Assembly: GCF_010692725.1 (NCBI RefSeq)
Contig: NZ_JAAFZB010000095.1
Location: forward strand, 186,001 to 250,000
Origin: Flavihumibacter soli
Lineage (GTDB): Bacteria > Bacteroidota > Bacteroidia > Sphingobacteriales > Sphingobacteriaceae
DNA length: 64,000 nucleotides
Direction: 5' to 3'
This document shows, in pieces, positions 44,830 to 53,278 of the stretch (the stretch's first letter is position 1; each line of letters starts with the position of its first letter). The notes beneath the pieces were generated by a model, which saw nothing but the letters and a program-made list of their open reading frames with translations, was not told the DNA's origin and did not search any database. The position numbers and the translations under genes were made by a program.

Positions 44830-44884
44830 CACTAACTATGTGCTAACTATATACTCACTATGTGCTAACTATGTCCTCGCTATA
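44830..44884. repeat. Five-unit 11-bp tandem repeat
   Basis: Five consecutive 11-bp units: CACTAACTATG, TGCTAACTATA, TACTCACTATG, TGCTAACTATG and TCCTCGCTATA. They lie in the 375-bp gap between two convergent genes and outside both terminators. Nothing else in this gap could be assigned to a gene. Confidence 0.9.
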
Positions 44885-44995
44885 TCAGGAACGAGTGAGC
44901 ATCTGTTCAGCACTTAGTGTATTCCCTGGCAGAAAATTATGTATTAAACAGGTGGCCGTGACCAGGTGAGCATGAAAGCATTCAGAATCAAAGGC

Positions 44996-45026
44996 AAAAA
45001 AAAAGCTGCCCCTTAAGGACAGCTTT
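44996..45026 (-). terminator. Intrinsic terminator after the PDH E2 gene
   Basis: On the minus strand, AAGCTGTCC and GGGGCAGCTT form a stem around TTAA (one mismatch), followed by nine T. It starts about 23 bp after the E2 stop codon. Confidence 0.85.
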
Positions 45027-45048
45027 GATATCATGTACTGTTTAAATA

Positions 45049-46758
45049 TTAAACAAGTAAGCGAACCGGCTCTTCAAGCAGTGTTTTAAGTGTTTGAAGG
45101 AATGCTGCGCCTGTTGCGCCATCAACAACACGGTGATCGCAACTCAAGGTTACTTTCATCACGTTGCCCGGAACTACTGCACCATTCTTCACAACAGGAA
45201 CCTGCTGAATACCACCTACCGCTAAAATACAGGCGTCGGGAGTATTAATGATCGCGGTGAATTCGTCAATACCAAACATACCCAGGTTGGATATGGTAAA
45301 GGTTGAACCTTCCCAGTCTGAAGGCTGAAGTTTTTTGTTTTTCGCCTTCTGAGCGAAGTCCTTCACTTCAGCGGAGATATGAGACAATGATTTGCCATCG
45401 GCGAAACGTACTACCGGCACCAGCAAACCATCTTCAACGGCTACTGCCACCCCGATATTCACGTGCTCGTTATAGCGGATCTTATCTTCTCTCCAGGATG
45501 AATTAACATTTGGATGCTGCTTCAATGCAATTGCAACGGCTTTCAGTACGATATCATTAAAGGATATCTTAACCGGTGCAAATTCGTTCATTTTATTACG
45601 GGCCTGGATGGCACTATCCATATCGATAGCCATGGTCAGGTAAAAATGCGGCGCTGTGAACAGGCTTTCAGACAGACGCTTGGCGATCACCTTGCGCATC
45701 TGGGAAACTGGTTTCTCCGCAAATTTCTCTTCACCGATAAACTGAGGGATAGCGGGTTTAGCTGCTTCAGCGGGTTTAGCTTCAGTCTGCTGGGCGGCTG
45801 CCTGCTGAACCTCCTTAGTCGAAGGCGTAAAGCCTTCCACGTCTTTCTTCACGATACGACCGCCTTCTGCACTACCCTTTACCTGGTTAATATCGATCCC
45901 CTTATCTTTTGCGATCCTCCGCGCCAAAGGCGACGCTTTAACACGCGAATCACCGTGGCTGAACGTTTGTTCTTTTTCTTCCTCAGCCTGTACCGGCTGT
46001 GCTACAGCTTTATCTGCTTCCTGCGCTTCCGCTGCTTTAGCTTCGGTAGTTTTAGCTTTCGGCTGCTTTAACAGAGGTGTAACGTCGGTACCTTCCTTGC
46101 CTACGATTGCAATAATATCATTGACCTTCGCAGCCTGTCCCTTTTCAACACCGATATATAACAGTGTTCCATCGGCATAACCGGTGACTTCCATGGTCGC
46201 TTTATCCGTTTCCACATCAGCCAGCGCATCATCGCTTTTAACAGTGTCGCCGACTTTTTTATGCCATTCGGCGATAACGCCTTCGGTCATGGTATCACTA
46301 AGCAATGGCATGCGGATAACAGTTGCACCGATCGATTCAGGATCGACTGCTTCTGTAGCTTCTTCTGCCGGTTCGGTCTGCTGATCGGCCGGAACCGCTG
46401 TTTCAGGTGCTTTAGCTCCATTAGCAGCCGGTTTAGCTTCCGTTTCTTCTTTTTTATCAGTTGCCGGCTGGGCTCCGTTGCCGCTGCCTGCAGATTCAAG
46501 TGCTGCTTTATAATCCTCTCCTTCTGCACCCACAACCGCGATCACTGCGTCGACTGGTACGGCCTTCCCTTCTTCTGCACCGATATATAATAATGTTCCT
46601 TCCTGGAAGGATTCGAAGTCCATTGTTGCCTTGTCAGTTTCGATCTCGGCAACCAGGTCTCCTGAACTAACTTTATCTCCTACTTTTTTATGCCATTTAG
46701 CGATAACACCTTCAGTCATGGTATCACTCATTTTGGGCATGCGCACTACTTCAGCCAT
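45049..46758 (-). CDS. pdhC: Pyruvate dehydrogenase E2, dihydrolipoamide acetyltransferase
   Basis: A 569-residue E2 core subunit that passes acetyl groups from E1 to CoA. Two lipoyl domains are present, with lipoyl-lysines K43 and K186, both in ETDKATM. Ala/Pro/Glu-rich linkers flank them. The peripheral-subunit-binding domain VKASPLARRIAKDKGIDINQVKG starts near residue 270, and the catalytic domain ends with H542 and D546 in SCDHRVVDGATG. It follows pdhA by 34 bp in the same direction. E1beta and E3 are not in the window. Confidence 0.95.
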   Translation of the reverse strand: MAEVVRMPKMSDTMTEGVIAKWHKKVGDKVSSGDLVAEIETDKATMDFESFQEGTLLYIGAEEGKAVPVDAVIAVVGAEGEDYKAALESAGSGNGAQPATDKKEETEAKPAANGAKAPETAVPADQQTEPAEEATEAVDPESIGATVIRMPLLSDTMTEGVIAEWHKKVGDTVKSDDALADVETDKATMEVTGYADGTLLYIGVEKGQAAKVNDIIAIVGKEGTDVTPLLKQPKAKTTEAKAAEAQEADKAVAQPVQAEEEKEQTFSHGDSRVKASPLARRIAKDKGIDINQVKGSAEGGRIVKKDVEGFTPSTKEVQQAAAQQTEAKPAEAAKPAIPQFIGEEKFAEKPVSQMRKVIAKRLSESLFTAPHFYLTMAIDMDSAIQARNKMNEFAPVKISFNDIVLKAVAIALKQHPNVNSSWREDKIRYNEHVNIGVAVAVEDGLLVPVVRFADGKSLSHISAEVKDFAQKAKNKKLQPSDWEGSTFTISNLGMFGIDEFTAIINTPDACILAVGGIQQVPVVKNGAVVPGNVMKVTLSCDHRVVDGATGAAFLQTLKTLLEEPVRLLV

Positions 46759-46792
46759 GTTTTAAAAATTAGTGTTTTTAGATTTAAGGTAA

Positions 46793-47788
46793 TTAATCGC
46801 GGATGTAAGGATAATCTTCCTGGATATAAACGTCTTTATATAGCTCGGAAGGATCTGGCCATGGCGACTCTTCTGCGAACTTAACAGATTCGTCAACGAT
46901 TGTCTTTACTTTCTGGCCTATTTCTTCAAACCAAGCCTCGTCTGCGTATTTTTTCTCCTGGATAATTCTCTTTATTTCTTCAACGGGATCTTTCGCCTTA
47001 TAGCCTTCAACCTCTTCCTTCGTACGGTATTTCGCCGGATCCGACATTGAGTGGCCTTTATAACGGTAAGTGCGAATCTCTAAAAAGGTAGGACCTTCGC
47101 CGCGACGGGCACGCTGAACTGCCTCATCCATGGCGTTATGAACCGCAACAGGATCCATACCGTCTACAGGGGCACATGGCATATCAAAGCCTAAGCCGAT
47201 CTTGTAAATGTCTATCATGTTGGTTGTACGGGCAACCGAAGTACCCATAGCATAACCGTTATTTTCACAGATGAAGACTACAGGCAGCTTCCATAACATA
47301 GCCATATTAAAGGTTTCGTTCAGTGCTCCCTGGCGAACTGCTCCGTCGCCCATATAACAGCAGCATACGCTATCTGTACCACTATATTTCTCTGCAAATG
47401 CAATACCTGCACCCAGAGGGATCTGTCCCCCAACAATTCCATGACCCCCAAAAAACTTGTGCTCTTTGCTGAACATGTGCATAGAACCGCCTTTACCCTT
47501 TGAGCAACCCGTAGCTTTACCATATAGTTCGGCCATTATTTCGTTTGCACCCATTCCTTTGGCCAATGCGTGTGCATGGTCGCGGTAGGCGGTTATCATA
47601 GAGTCGTCAGGACGAAGAACAGACATGGCACCGGCCATAACAGCTTCCTGCCCGATATATAAGTGGCAAAAACCCCTGATCTTTTGTTGTCCGTATAATT
47701 GGCCTGCTTTCTCCTCAAACTTCCGCATCAGGAGCATGGATTCATACCAGTGGAGATAGGTATCTTTAGTTATTTCTACTGAACTCAT
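46793..47788 (-). CDS. pdhA: Pyruvate dehydrogenase E1 component, alpha subunit
   Basis: A 331-residue E1alpha, the thiamine-diphosphate subunit that decarboxylates pyruvate with E1beta. Family motifs are GFCHLYIGQEAVMAG, GGSMHMFSKEHKFFGGHGIVGGQIPLGAG, and the TPP motif GDGAVRQGALNETFNMAMLWKLPVVFICENNGYAMGT. The phosphorylation-loop-like YRYKGHSMSDP follows. Length is typical of two-subunit E1 enzymes. pdhB must be elsewhere, because the next gene is E2. A -7 box lies 44 bp upstream of the start. Confidence 0.95.
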   Translation of the reverse strand: MSSVEITKDTYLHWYESMLLMRKFEEKAGQLYGQQKIRGFCHLYIGQEAVMAGAMSVLRPDDSMITAYRDHAHALAKGMGANEIMAELYGKATGCSKGKGGSMHMFSKEHKFFGGHGIVGGQIPLGAGIAFAEKYSGTDSVCCCYMGDGAVRQGALNETFNMAMLWKLPVVFICENNGYAMGTSVARTTNMIDIYKIGLGFDMPCAPVDGMDPVAVHNAMDEAVQRARRGEGPTFLEIRTYRYKGHSMSDPAKYRTKEEVEGYKAKDPVEEIKRIIQEKKYADEAWFEEIGQKVKTIVDESVKFAEESPWPDPSELYKDVYIQEDYPYIRD

Positions 47789-47831
47789 TTCGTAATATTT
47801 CTATAAAAACCTGCCTGAAAAACAGGGAGGA

Positions 47832-47839
47832 CAAATCTA
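47832..47839 (-). promoter_or_regulatory. -7 box of the pdhA-pdhC operon
   Basis: TAGATTTG on the minus strand matches TAnnTTTG exactly, 44 bp before the pdhA ATG. No clear -33 TTTG is present at the normal distance. Confidence 0.5.
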
Positions 47840-47907
47840 ACTATATCTTGCTAAAAAAAGAATTAGCTAAGTGTTTTGTTAACACTGGGGGTAAACACAT
47901 CGATTAT

Positions 47908-47967
47908 GTTAAGAAACGTTAAATAAAAGTTAAAGGTTGTATACAATCAATAATTCTATTAGTTTTG
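47908..47967 (+). promoter_or_regulatory. NlpC/P60 promoter with GTTAA repeats
   Basis: GTTG at 47936-47939 and TAGTTTTG at 47960-47967 make a good Bacteroidota promoter with a 20-bp spacer, 73 bp upstream of the ATG at 48040. Immediately upstream, GTTAA occurs at 47908, 47918 and 47929, spaced 10 and 11 bp, the reverse complement of the TTAAC repeats at other promoters here. Confidence 0.6.
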
Positions 47968-48039
47968 AAACTTTCTGAAATAAAACATAGTATAAGGCGT
48001 TAATAGTCTTGTCGTTTAAACTATTAAAACCAGTAAAGA

Positions 48040-48594
48040 ATGGGGAAAAAAATAATCGTAGCGTTGCTACTTATGATTTCTTTTGTGTCAGCTGAAGCGC
48101 AAATATCAAGTAAGGAACAAAATTCAACTGTAAAAATAGAAGACCCGGACAACCTAGCCACCGAATATTTCACTCAGATAATGGGTGTCGCCCTATCGGC
48201 TACTTCAAACCTTAAACTTTATCAGTTTGTATATGACTGGATCGGAACTCCTTACCGTTTGGGCGGGGGAACCAAAAAAGGAATTGACTGTTCAGGTTTT
48301 GCATTTCAACTATATAATAAAGTATTTAATACCGTTATCGGAAGCAATTCCCGCAATATTTTCAGCACAGTAAGCCCTGTTAGTAAGGATGAACTGATGG
48401 AAGGTGATCTGGTTTTCTTTAAGATAGGAAGCCGGTCGATCACTCATATGGGCGTTTATATGGGAAACAATAAATTTGCGCATGCCTCATCGAGTAAAGG
48501 TGTAATGATCAGCGACCTGGACGAAGCTTACTGGCGCAGATATTATTATAAAGGCGGCCGTTTGCTTGCTTCTCTTCGTGAAAGCATGAACTAA
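48040..48594 (+). CDS. Exported NlpC/P60 cell-wall endopeptidase
   Basis: A 184-residue exported peptidoglycan endopeptidase. A signal peptide (MGKKIIVALLLMISFVSAEA) leads to an NlpC/P60 domain. The catalytic Cys is C84 in KKGIDCSGFAFQLYNKV, the first His lies in ITHMGVYMGNNK and the second polar residue near FAHASSSKG. GTPYRLGGGTKKG is the conserved segment before the Cys. Such enzymes cut the D-Glu-diaminopimelate bond of stem peptides. It is a single-gene unit with its own promoter and terminator. Confidence 0.93.
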   Translation: MGKKIIVALLLMISFVSAEAQISSKEQNSTVKIEDPDNLATEYFTQIMGVALSATSNLKLYQFVYDWIGTPYRLGGGTKKGIDCSGFAFQLYNKVFNTVIGSNSRNIFSTVSPVSKDELMEGDLVFFKIGSRSITHMGVYMGNNKFAHASSSKGVMISDLDEAYWRRYYYKGGRLLASLRESMN

Positions 48595-48616
48595 CAGCCA
48601 TCATCAAAAGATTAAA

Positions 48617-48638
48617 GGAAGCCTTGGCTTCCTTTTTT
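48617..48638 (+). terminator. Intrinsic terminator after the NlpC/P60 gene
   Basis: GGAAGCC and GGCTTCC pair around a two-base TT loop and are followed by six T. Confidence 0.9.
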
Positions 48639-48653
48639 GTTTATCGTCTTTTA

Positions 48654-48842
48654 TTATTTCGCCTGGTCGGTCGTATTCCTGACAAGGCCAATTCCTGTAA
48701 AGAAAAAGATCATTCCTAACACGGCAAATACAATAAGCTGCTTAGCGCCTTCCGAATTCTGAACGAATCCAATAGCCGCATATATCAATCCTACAATTCC
48801 CAGCAGGGTTAATATAAGTCCGAAAGTTCGTTTTAAGTTCAT
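48654..48842 (-). CDS. Small two-helix membrane protein
   Basis: A 62-residue protein with two hydrophobic helices, at about 7-27 (FGLILTLLGIVGLIYAAIGFV) and 36-55 (LIVFAVLGMIFFFTGIGLV), separated by a short polar loop, and a charged C-terminus. It resembles small conserved membrane proteins of Sphingobacteria, but I cannot name a function. The reading frame lies alone between two convergent or co-directional neighbours, so it is not a shadow of another gene. Confidence 0.7.
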   Translation of the reverse strand: MNLKRTFGLILTLLGIVGLIYAAIGFVQNSEGAKQLIVFAVLGMIFFFTGIGLVRNTTDQAK

Positions 48843-48902
48843 ATTATAAGGTTTGCTTCATTAATTGCAAATAGTTTGCCATTTGCCAAAACCTTTGAAC
48901 TC

Positions 48903-49352
48903 CTAGTTTTTAAGAATCAGGAAAACACCGGCAATAAGCAGCAGAGCGCCTGCCAGACGCATGTAATTGATGGAGTGCTGGACAAATCCCAGCAAGCCGT
49001 AGTGATCTAAGAAAAGGGCAAAGAGTATCTGACCTGCTACAATGAGCCCGGCCGTGTTCGTTGCACCGATCCGGGGCGCCACAATGATCACCCCCGTCAC
49101 ATAAAGAGCACCGATCAGGCCGCCTGCCCATTTATATAATGACATTTGCTGCAGCGTTTTCAGAATACCATCAGTTTGGTTGCCGAACAATAGGACGTAA
49201 ATTGACAGAAAAAAGGTTCCCACAAGGAAAGAGATCAGCGCGGCGATAACAGGATTGCCTACTGCCGTGCGCAGTTGCGCATTAATACCGGATTGGGAGG
49301 CCAGCATAACTCCGGCAATCACTGCGAGAACGTAATAAAACAAGTTATTCAT
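48903..49352 (-). CDS. DMT-superfamily membrane protein (YdcZ/DUF606)
   Basis: A 149-residue five-helix membrane protein of the DUF606 (YdcZ) family in the drug/metabolite transporter superfamily. The family start MNNLFYYVLAVIAGVMLASQSGINAQLRTAVGNPVIAALISFLVG is clear, as are KWAGGLIGALYVTGVIIVAPRIGATNTAGLIVAGQI and the final LAGALLLIAGVFLI. DUF606 proteins are half-sized EamA units that may act as dimers. The substrate is unknown. Confidence 0.88.
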   Translation of the reverse strand: MNNLFYYVLAVIAGVMLASQSGINAQLRTAVGNPVIAALISFLVGTFFLSIYVLLFGNQTDGILKTLQQMSLYKWAGGLIGALYVTGVIIVAPRIGATNTAGLIVAGQILFALFLDHYGLLGFVQHSINYMRLAGALLLIAGVFLILKN

Positions 49353-49452
49353 CCAGATGAGATAAGACGCAAATTTATAAATACATGCTGCAGAAGTTTT
49401 ACCTTCATTCTTTATTATAGAATATATTATGTTTGTTTCTTAACCCGACTTC

Positions 49453-50511
49453 TTGGAACTACTGAAAACGTTTATTTTCTGCCTGGGGTATTTGCTGATA
49501 CTTATTTCCCTTCTTCCGCTGATCCGTCAGGATTACTGGTTTTTCAGGGTGTTCGAATATCCAAGACTTCAGAAGCTGGCCTTGAATGCTGTGCTAATCA
49601 TTGGCTTTGTCAGCTTATACCGGCCTGATACCGGCCACGAGATGGTATTCACGGTAATTCTGGCGCTCAACCTATGTTACCTGGTCTACCAGGTATTCCC
49701 TTTCACCACGTTGGCCCCAAAGCAGGTTATCAAAGCCATCAAACATAATCCTGAAAGAAGCTTAGACCTTTTCATTGGAAATGTATTCCAATACAACCGG
49801 GAAGCGAAAGCATACCTGGCATCAATAAAGAAGGTTGACCCGGATATGATCATGCTGGTTGAGACGGATTCCTGGTGGGCGGAACAGGCAACCATTTTTG
49901 AGAATGACTATCCTTACCGGCTGCTGGTGCCACTGGAAAATACTTATGGCATGCTGCTCTACTCTAAACTGGAGCTTGTCGATGCTGAAGTGAAATTTCT
50001 TGTAGATGATGATATCCCCTCGATTCATACTTGTATCAAACTGCGGTCTGGCGATCTGATACGCTTTCACGGCCTGCATCCCACACCACCAGTACCCGGT
50101 GAAAATCCAAGGTCAACGGAGCGGGATAAAGAGATCCTTCTGGTAGCTAAGGCAGCTAAAAAAAGTGAGCTCCCGGTGATAGTGGCTGGCGACCTGAATG
50201 ACGTGGCCTGGAGTTACACAACCCTTCTTTTCACAAAGATCAGCGGCCTGATAGATCCGAGACGTGGCAGGGGGTTTTTCAATACTTTCCACGCAAAACA
50301 CCGGTTCATGCGGTTCCCGCTCGACCATATATTTTGTTCTACAGCCTTCACTTTGCTTGATATCCGCCGTATGCCGAACTGCGGTTCTGATCATTTCCCG
50401 ATGTATATCAGCCTCCAGTACGAGCCACGGGCTGCAGCTGTGCAGGAAGAACCTCAGCCTGATGCAGCCGACCTGGCCACAGCCGAGGAAAAGATAGAGA
50501 AATCCACTTAA
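49453..50511 (+). CDS. Membrane-bound endonuclease/exonuclease/phosphatase-family protein
   Basis: A 352-residue protein with three N-terminal membrane helices (about 3-20, 32-50 and 58-78) and an EEP-fold catalytic domain. Active-site parts are IMLVETDSWW, LHPTPP, VIVAGDLNDVAWSYTT, PLDHIFCS and the final CGSDHFPMYISL, which are the Glu, Asn/Asp and Asp-His residues of the fold. It may cleave nucleic acid or a phosphodiester lipid; the substrate is not predictable. No ATG is available, so a TTG start at 49453 is used. The C-terminus is Ala/Glu-rich and probably disordered. Confidence 0.85.
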   Translation: MELLKTFIFCLGYLLILISLLPLIRQDYWFFRVFEYPRLQKLALNAVLIIGFVSLYRPDTGHEMVFTVILALNLCYLVYQVFPFTTLAPKQVIKAIKHNPERSLDLFIGNVFQYNREAKAYLASIKKVDPDMIMLVETDSWWAEQATIFENDYPYRLLVPLENTYGMLLYSKLELVDAEVKFLVDDDIPSIHTCIKLRSGDLIRFHGLHPTPPVPGENPRSTERDKEILLVAKAAKKSELPVIVAGDLNDVAWSYTTLLFTKISGLIDPRRGRGFFNTFHAKHRFMRFPLDHIFCSTAFTLLDIRRMPNCGSDHFPMYISLQYEPRAAAVQEEPQPDAADLATAEEKIEKST

Positions 50512-50567
50512 CGGTACGCGCCATTTGCCGAAAGAACAATTGCTTATTCACTCAAACTAAAAATCAT

Positions 50568-51500
50568 ATGATCCCCAGCCTGATAACCGGCTTTATTGTC
50601 CTTGTCATCTTGTTCAGCTCGTTTGTAACCGTAAAACAGGGAACAATCGCAGTTGTAACCATTTTTGGAAAGTACCGCAGAATATTAACACCCGGCCTTA
50701 ACTTTAAGATCCCCCTGATCGAATTTATTCATTCCCGGATCTCGATACAGAACCGCTCCGTCGAACTGGAGTTCCAGGCGGTAACAGCAGATCAGGCCAA
50801 TGTATATTTCAAGGCAATGGTCCTGTATTCTGTGAATAACCAGGATGAAGAAACCATTAAAAATGTAGCCTTTAAATTCGTTAATGAGCAAAACCTGATG
50901 CAGGCTCTGATCCGCACAATCGAAGGCACTATACGGGCTTTTGTGGCGAGTAAAAAGCAGGCGGAAGTGCTTGGCTTACGAAAAGACATCGTTGACCATG
51001 TAAAAGAGCAGATTGACGTTGTCCTTGAAAGCTGGGGTTATCATCTGCAGGATCTGCAGCTGAACGATATCACTTTTGATGAAGTGATACTCACTTCAAT
51101 GAGTCGCGTAGTCGCTTCCAATAACCTGAAAGCTGCCGCAGAGAATGAAGGCCAGGCATTACTGATAACAAAGACTAAGGCTGCTGAAGCTGACGGTAAC
51201 GCAATTAAGATTGCGGCCAACGCAGAACGTGAAGCGGCGCAGCTGCGAGGTCAGGGGATCGCTTTGTTCCGCGAAGAGGTGGCTAAGGGGATGACCCATG
51301 CCGCCAAAGAGATGGAATCAGCCAACCTGGATACCTCGGTTATTTTATTTACCATGTGGACCGAAGCAATCAAGCACTTTGCCGAGAATGGAAAGGGCAA
51401 TGTAATTTTCCTGGATGGATCGACAGAAGGGATGAAACGGTCTATGGAACAACTCATGAGTATCAACATCCTAGACAAAACAAGAGACTTCCCTAATTAA
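50568..51500 (+). CDS. SPFH/Band 7 (stomatin-like) protein
   Basis: A 310-residue membrane-anchored SPFH protein. An N-terminal helix (ITGFIVLVILFSSFVTVKQG) is followed by the SPFH core (FGKYRRILTPGLNFKIPLIEF, SIQNRSVELEFQAVTADQANVYFKAMVLYSV) and then a long helical, Ala/Glu-rich segment (KAAEADGNAIKIAANAEREAAQLRGQG) that oligomerises. Such proteins organise membrane microdomains and protect membrane proteases. It starts 56 bp after the EEP-family gene in the same direction, so they may be cotranscribed, and ends in a terminator. Confidence 0.93.
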   Translation: MIPSLITGFIVLVILFSSFVTVKQGTIAVVTIFGKYRRILTPGLNFKIPLIEFIHSRISIQNRSVELEFQAVTADQANVYFKAMVLYSVNNQDEETIKNVAFKFVNEQNLMQALIRTIEGTIRAFVASKKQAEVLGLRKDIVDHVKEQIDVVLESWGYHLQDLQLNDITFDEVILTSMSRVVASNNLKAAAENEGQALLITKTKAAEADGNAIKIAANAEREAAQLRGQGIALFREEVAKGMTHAAKEMESANLDTSVILFTMWTEAIKHFAENGKGNVIFLDGSTEGMKRSMEQLMSINILDKTRDFPN

Positions 51501-51533
51501 TATTCCGGACATTTCCCATAAACCCGGGCACTT

Positions 51534-51578
51534 AAAAGTATCAGCTGGAAATAAAATTATAGCTGATACTTTTCTTTT
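51534..51578 (+). terminator. Intrinsic terminator after the stomatin-like gene
   Basis: AAAAGTATCAGCT pairs with AGCTGATACTTTT over 13 bp around a 14-base loop, followed by a T-rich run. Confidence 0.88.
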
Positions 51579-51638
51579 TTTGTTTAGAAAAAAAAAGCTA
51601 ACTTTCTCATAAGGCTACTGTTACCAAATTATAACCAG

Positions 51639-51645
51639 AAAGGAG
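51639..51645 (+). promoter_or_regulatory. Unusually strong Shine-Dalgarno site before the CBS gene
   Basis: AAAGGAG lies six bases before the ATG at 51652. Most starts in this window have no recognisable Shine-Dalgarno sequence, so this one is exceptional and suggests strong translation. Confidence 0.7.
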
Positions 51646-51651
51646 TTAATT

Positions 51652-52083
51652 ATGGGAAAAGTTAGAAACATCCTTCAATCCAAAAACAATTCCACTTTTT
51701 CTGTCAACCCGGACAGTACAGTTTTTGAAGCATTGGAGTTAATGGTCGAGAAGAACGTCGGTGCTCTCCTTGTTATGGAGCAGGAGAATTTCATCGGTAT
51801 CTTCACCGAACGAGATTACGCACGGAAGGTAATTCTGAAGGGGAAAGCGTCTAAAGAAACGCCGATCCGGGAAATTATGACCGAAGATCCGATAACTGTG
51901 TCGCCAGACAACAGTATTGAAGATTGCATGCGTTTAATGACCAATAAATTTATCCGCCATCTTCCCGTAGTAGATAATGGCAAGCTGATAGGTATCATTT
52001 CTATCGGCGACGTGGTAAAATTTATTATCGAAGAACAACGTTTTATAATTGAGAATCTCGAGCATTATATCACCGGAACCTGA
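51652..52083 (+). CDS. Tandem CBS-domain protein
   Basis: A 143-residue cytoplasmic protein made of two CBS domains, about residues 10-62 and 78-132. Repeated phrases are NPDSTVFEALELMVEKNVGALLVMEQENFIGIFTERDYAR and SPDNSIEDCMRLMTNKFIRHLPVVDNGKLIGIISIGDVVK. CBS pairs bind adenine nucleotides such as AMP, ATP or NAD and report energy state. It stands just upstream of the nuo operon, 78 bp before nuoA, but a functional link is only suggested by position. A near-consensus -7 box (TAACTTTC) lies at 51599-51606. Confidence 0.92.
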   Translation: MGKVRNILQSKNNSTFSVNPDSTVFEALELMVEKNVGALLVMEQENFIGIFTERDYARKVILKGKASKETPIREIMTEDPITVSPDNSIEDCMRLMTNKFIRHLPVVDNGKLIGIISIGDVVKFIIEEQRFIIENLEHYITGT

Positions 52084-52161
52084 TCCTCCGGTGTGCTGAT
52101 TCTAAAAATGCCCCTTTTATTTAAAGGTTTTTGAGCTAAGGTCGTTTCCTAAAGGTAACTT

Positions 52162-52596
52162 ATGACTGAACCAAATTCAATGAACCCCCCTGAATGGCCA
52201 TTTCTGGTTTACGGGGCATTCGTTTTTCTGCTGTTAACTTTAATACTCACCTTATCCTATTTCCTGGGTCAGCGGCACAATCAAAGGGCAACCGGTCATC
52301 CCTATGAATCGGGAATCCTTGAGACAGGTTCCGCCCGCCTGCGCTTTTCCGCCCAGTTTTACCTGATGGCAATGATGTTCGTTATTTTCGACATCGAAGT
52401 AGTTTTTATAGTCTTATGGGCCTTAGCCTTCAATGAGCTGGGCTGGACCGGCTATATCGCGATATCTATATTTATCGGGCTCCTGATTGCCGTTCTGATT
52501 TATGAATGGAGCATCGGCGCGCTGGATTTCGGTCCTGACGGAAAAAAACTCCTGAAGGCTTACAGGAAACTGAACACTCAAAAACAAGGCGCATGA
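52162..52596 (+). CDS. nuoA: NADH-quinone oxidoreductase subunit A
   Basis: A 144-residue membrane subunit of complex I, three helices. Family marks are [37 protein letters not shown], with the conserved ESG and the acidic DIEVVF in helix 2. NuoA sits at the junction of the peripheral and membrane arms near the quinone site. It is the first gene of the operon, and its TGA overlaps the nuoB ATG (ATGA), so the two are translationally coupled. Confidence 0.96.
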   Translation: MTEPNSMNPPEWPFLVYGAFVFLLLTLILTLSYFLGQRHNQRATGHPYESGILETGSARLRFSAQFYLMAMMFVIFDIEVVFIVLWALAFNELGWTGYIAISIFIGLLIAVLIYEWSIGALDFGPDGKKLLKAYRKLNTQKQGA

Positions 52597-53231
52597 ATTG
52601 GTGGCTCACAAAAACAGATAATCCAACCAGTGCTGTGAAAGGCACCAGTTCCTTCGAAGAAAACGTGCAGCAAAGTATCATGCTAAGTACGGTACAGGAC
52701 CTGCTTGCATGGGGACGTAAAAATTCGATGTGGCCCTTCCATTTCGGACTGTCCTGCTGCTTTGTCGAAATGGCCACCAGCCTCACCAGTAAATACGACG
52801 TGGCCCGGTTTGGTGCCGAGGTTATAAGGGGCACCCCGCGCGAAGCAGATGTGATGGTAATTGCCGGAACTGTATTTGTCAAGATGGCGCCTATTATCCG
52901 GAGACTGCATGAGCAGATGATGGAACCTAAATGGGTTATTTCCATGGGTTCCTGCGCCAACTCCGGTGGCATGTATGATATCTACAGCGTGGTCCAGGGA
53001 GTAGATAAATTTTTACCCGTGGATGTCTATGTTCCCGGCTGCCCACCGCGACCCGACGCATTCATGCACGGCTTAAACATGCTCGTTTCGTCTGTAGGCA
53101 AAGAGCAGAGACCCTTAAGCTGGTATTTAGGACCCCAGGGAATTATTAAACCCGAAAAGATCTCCATGAAAGAAGTAATGAGGGAAGAGAGAAAAAAAAT
53201 GACTGACTTTAAGACACCTGATCAGATTTGA
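52593..53231 (+). CDS. nuoB: NADH-quinone oxidoreductase subunit B
   Basis: A 212-residue subunit carrying the 4Fe-4S cluster N2, which passes electrons to menaquinone. The ligands are C55 and C56 in [10 protein letters not shown]121 in MGSCANSGG and C150 in VPGCPPRP. The [24 protein letters not shown] stretch is standard. A 47-residue C-terminal extension after the fold is common in this phylum. It overlaps nuoA by four bases and precedes nuoCD by 47 bp. Confidence 0.97.
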   Translation: MNWWLTKTDNPTSAVKGTSSFEENVQQSIMLSTVQDLLAWGRKNSMWPFHFGLSCCFVEMATSLTSKYDVARFGAEVIRGTPREADVMVIAGTVFVKMAPIIRRLHEQMMEPKWVISMGSCANSGGMYDIYSVVQGVDKFLPVDVYVPGCPPRPDAFMHGLNMLVSSVGKEQRPLSWYLGPQGIIKPEKISMKEVMREERKKMTDFKTPDQI

Positions 53232-53278
53232 TCAGAACAGGATGATATAGCTTATTACGACCCTTAAACCTAAAAAGC

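Noticed and set aside
45514-46071. A 185-codon open frame on the plus strand inside PDH E2
   Set aside because: It is rich in Cys, Phe and Arg because it is antisense to Ala/Glu/Lys-rich linkers; not a plausible protein.
52084-52161. A separate promoter directly before nuoA
   Set aside because: No TAnnTTTG box could be found in the 78-bp gap, so transcription may start further upstream.
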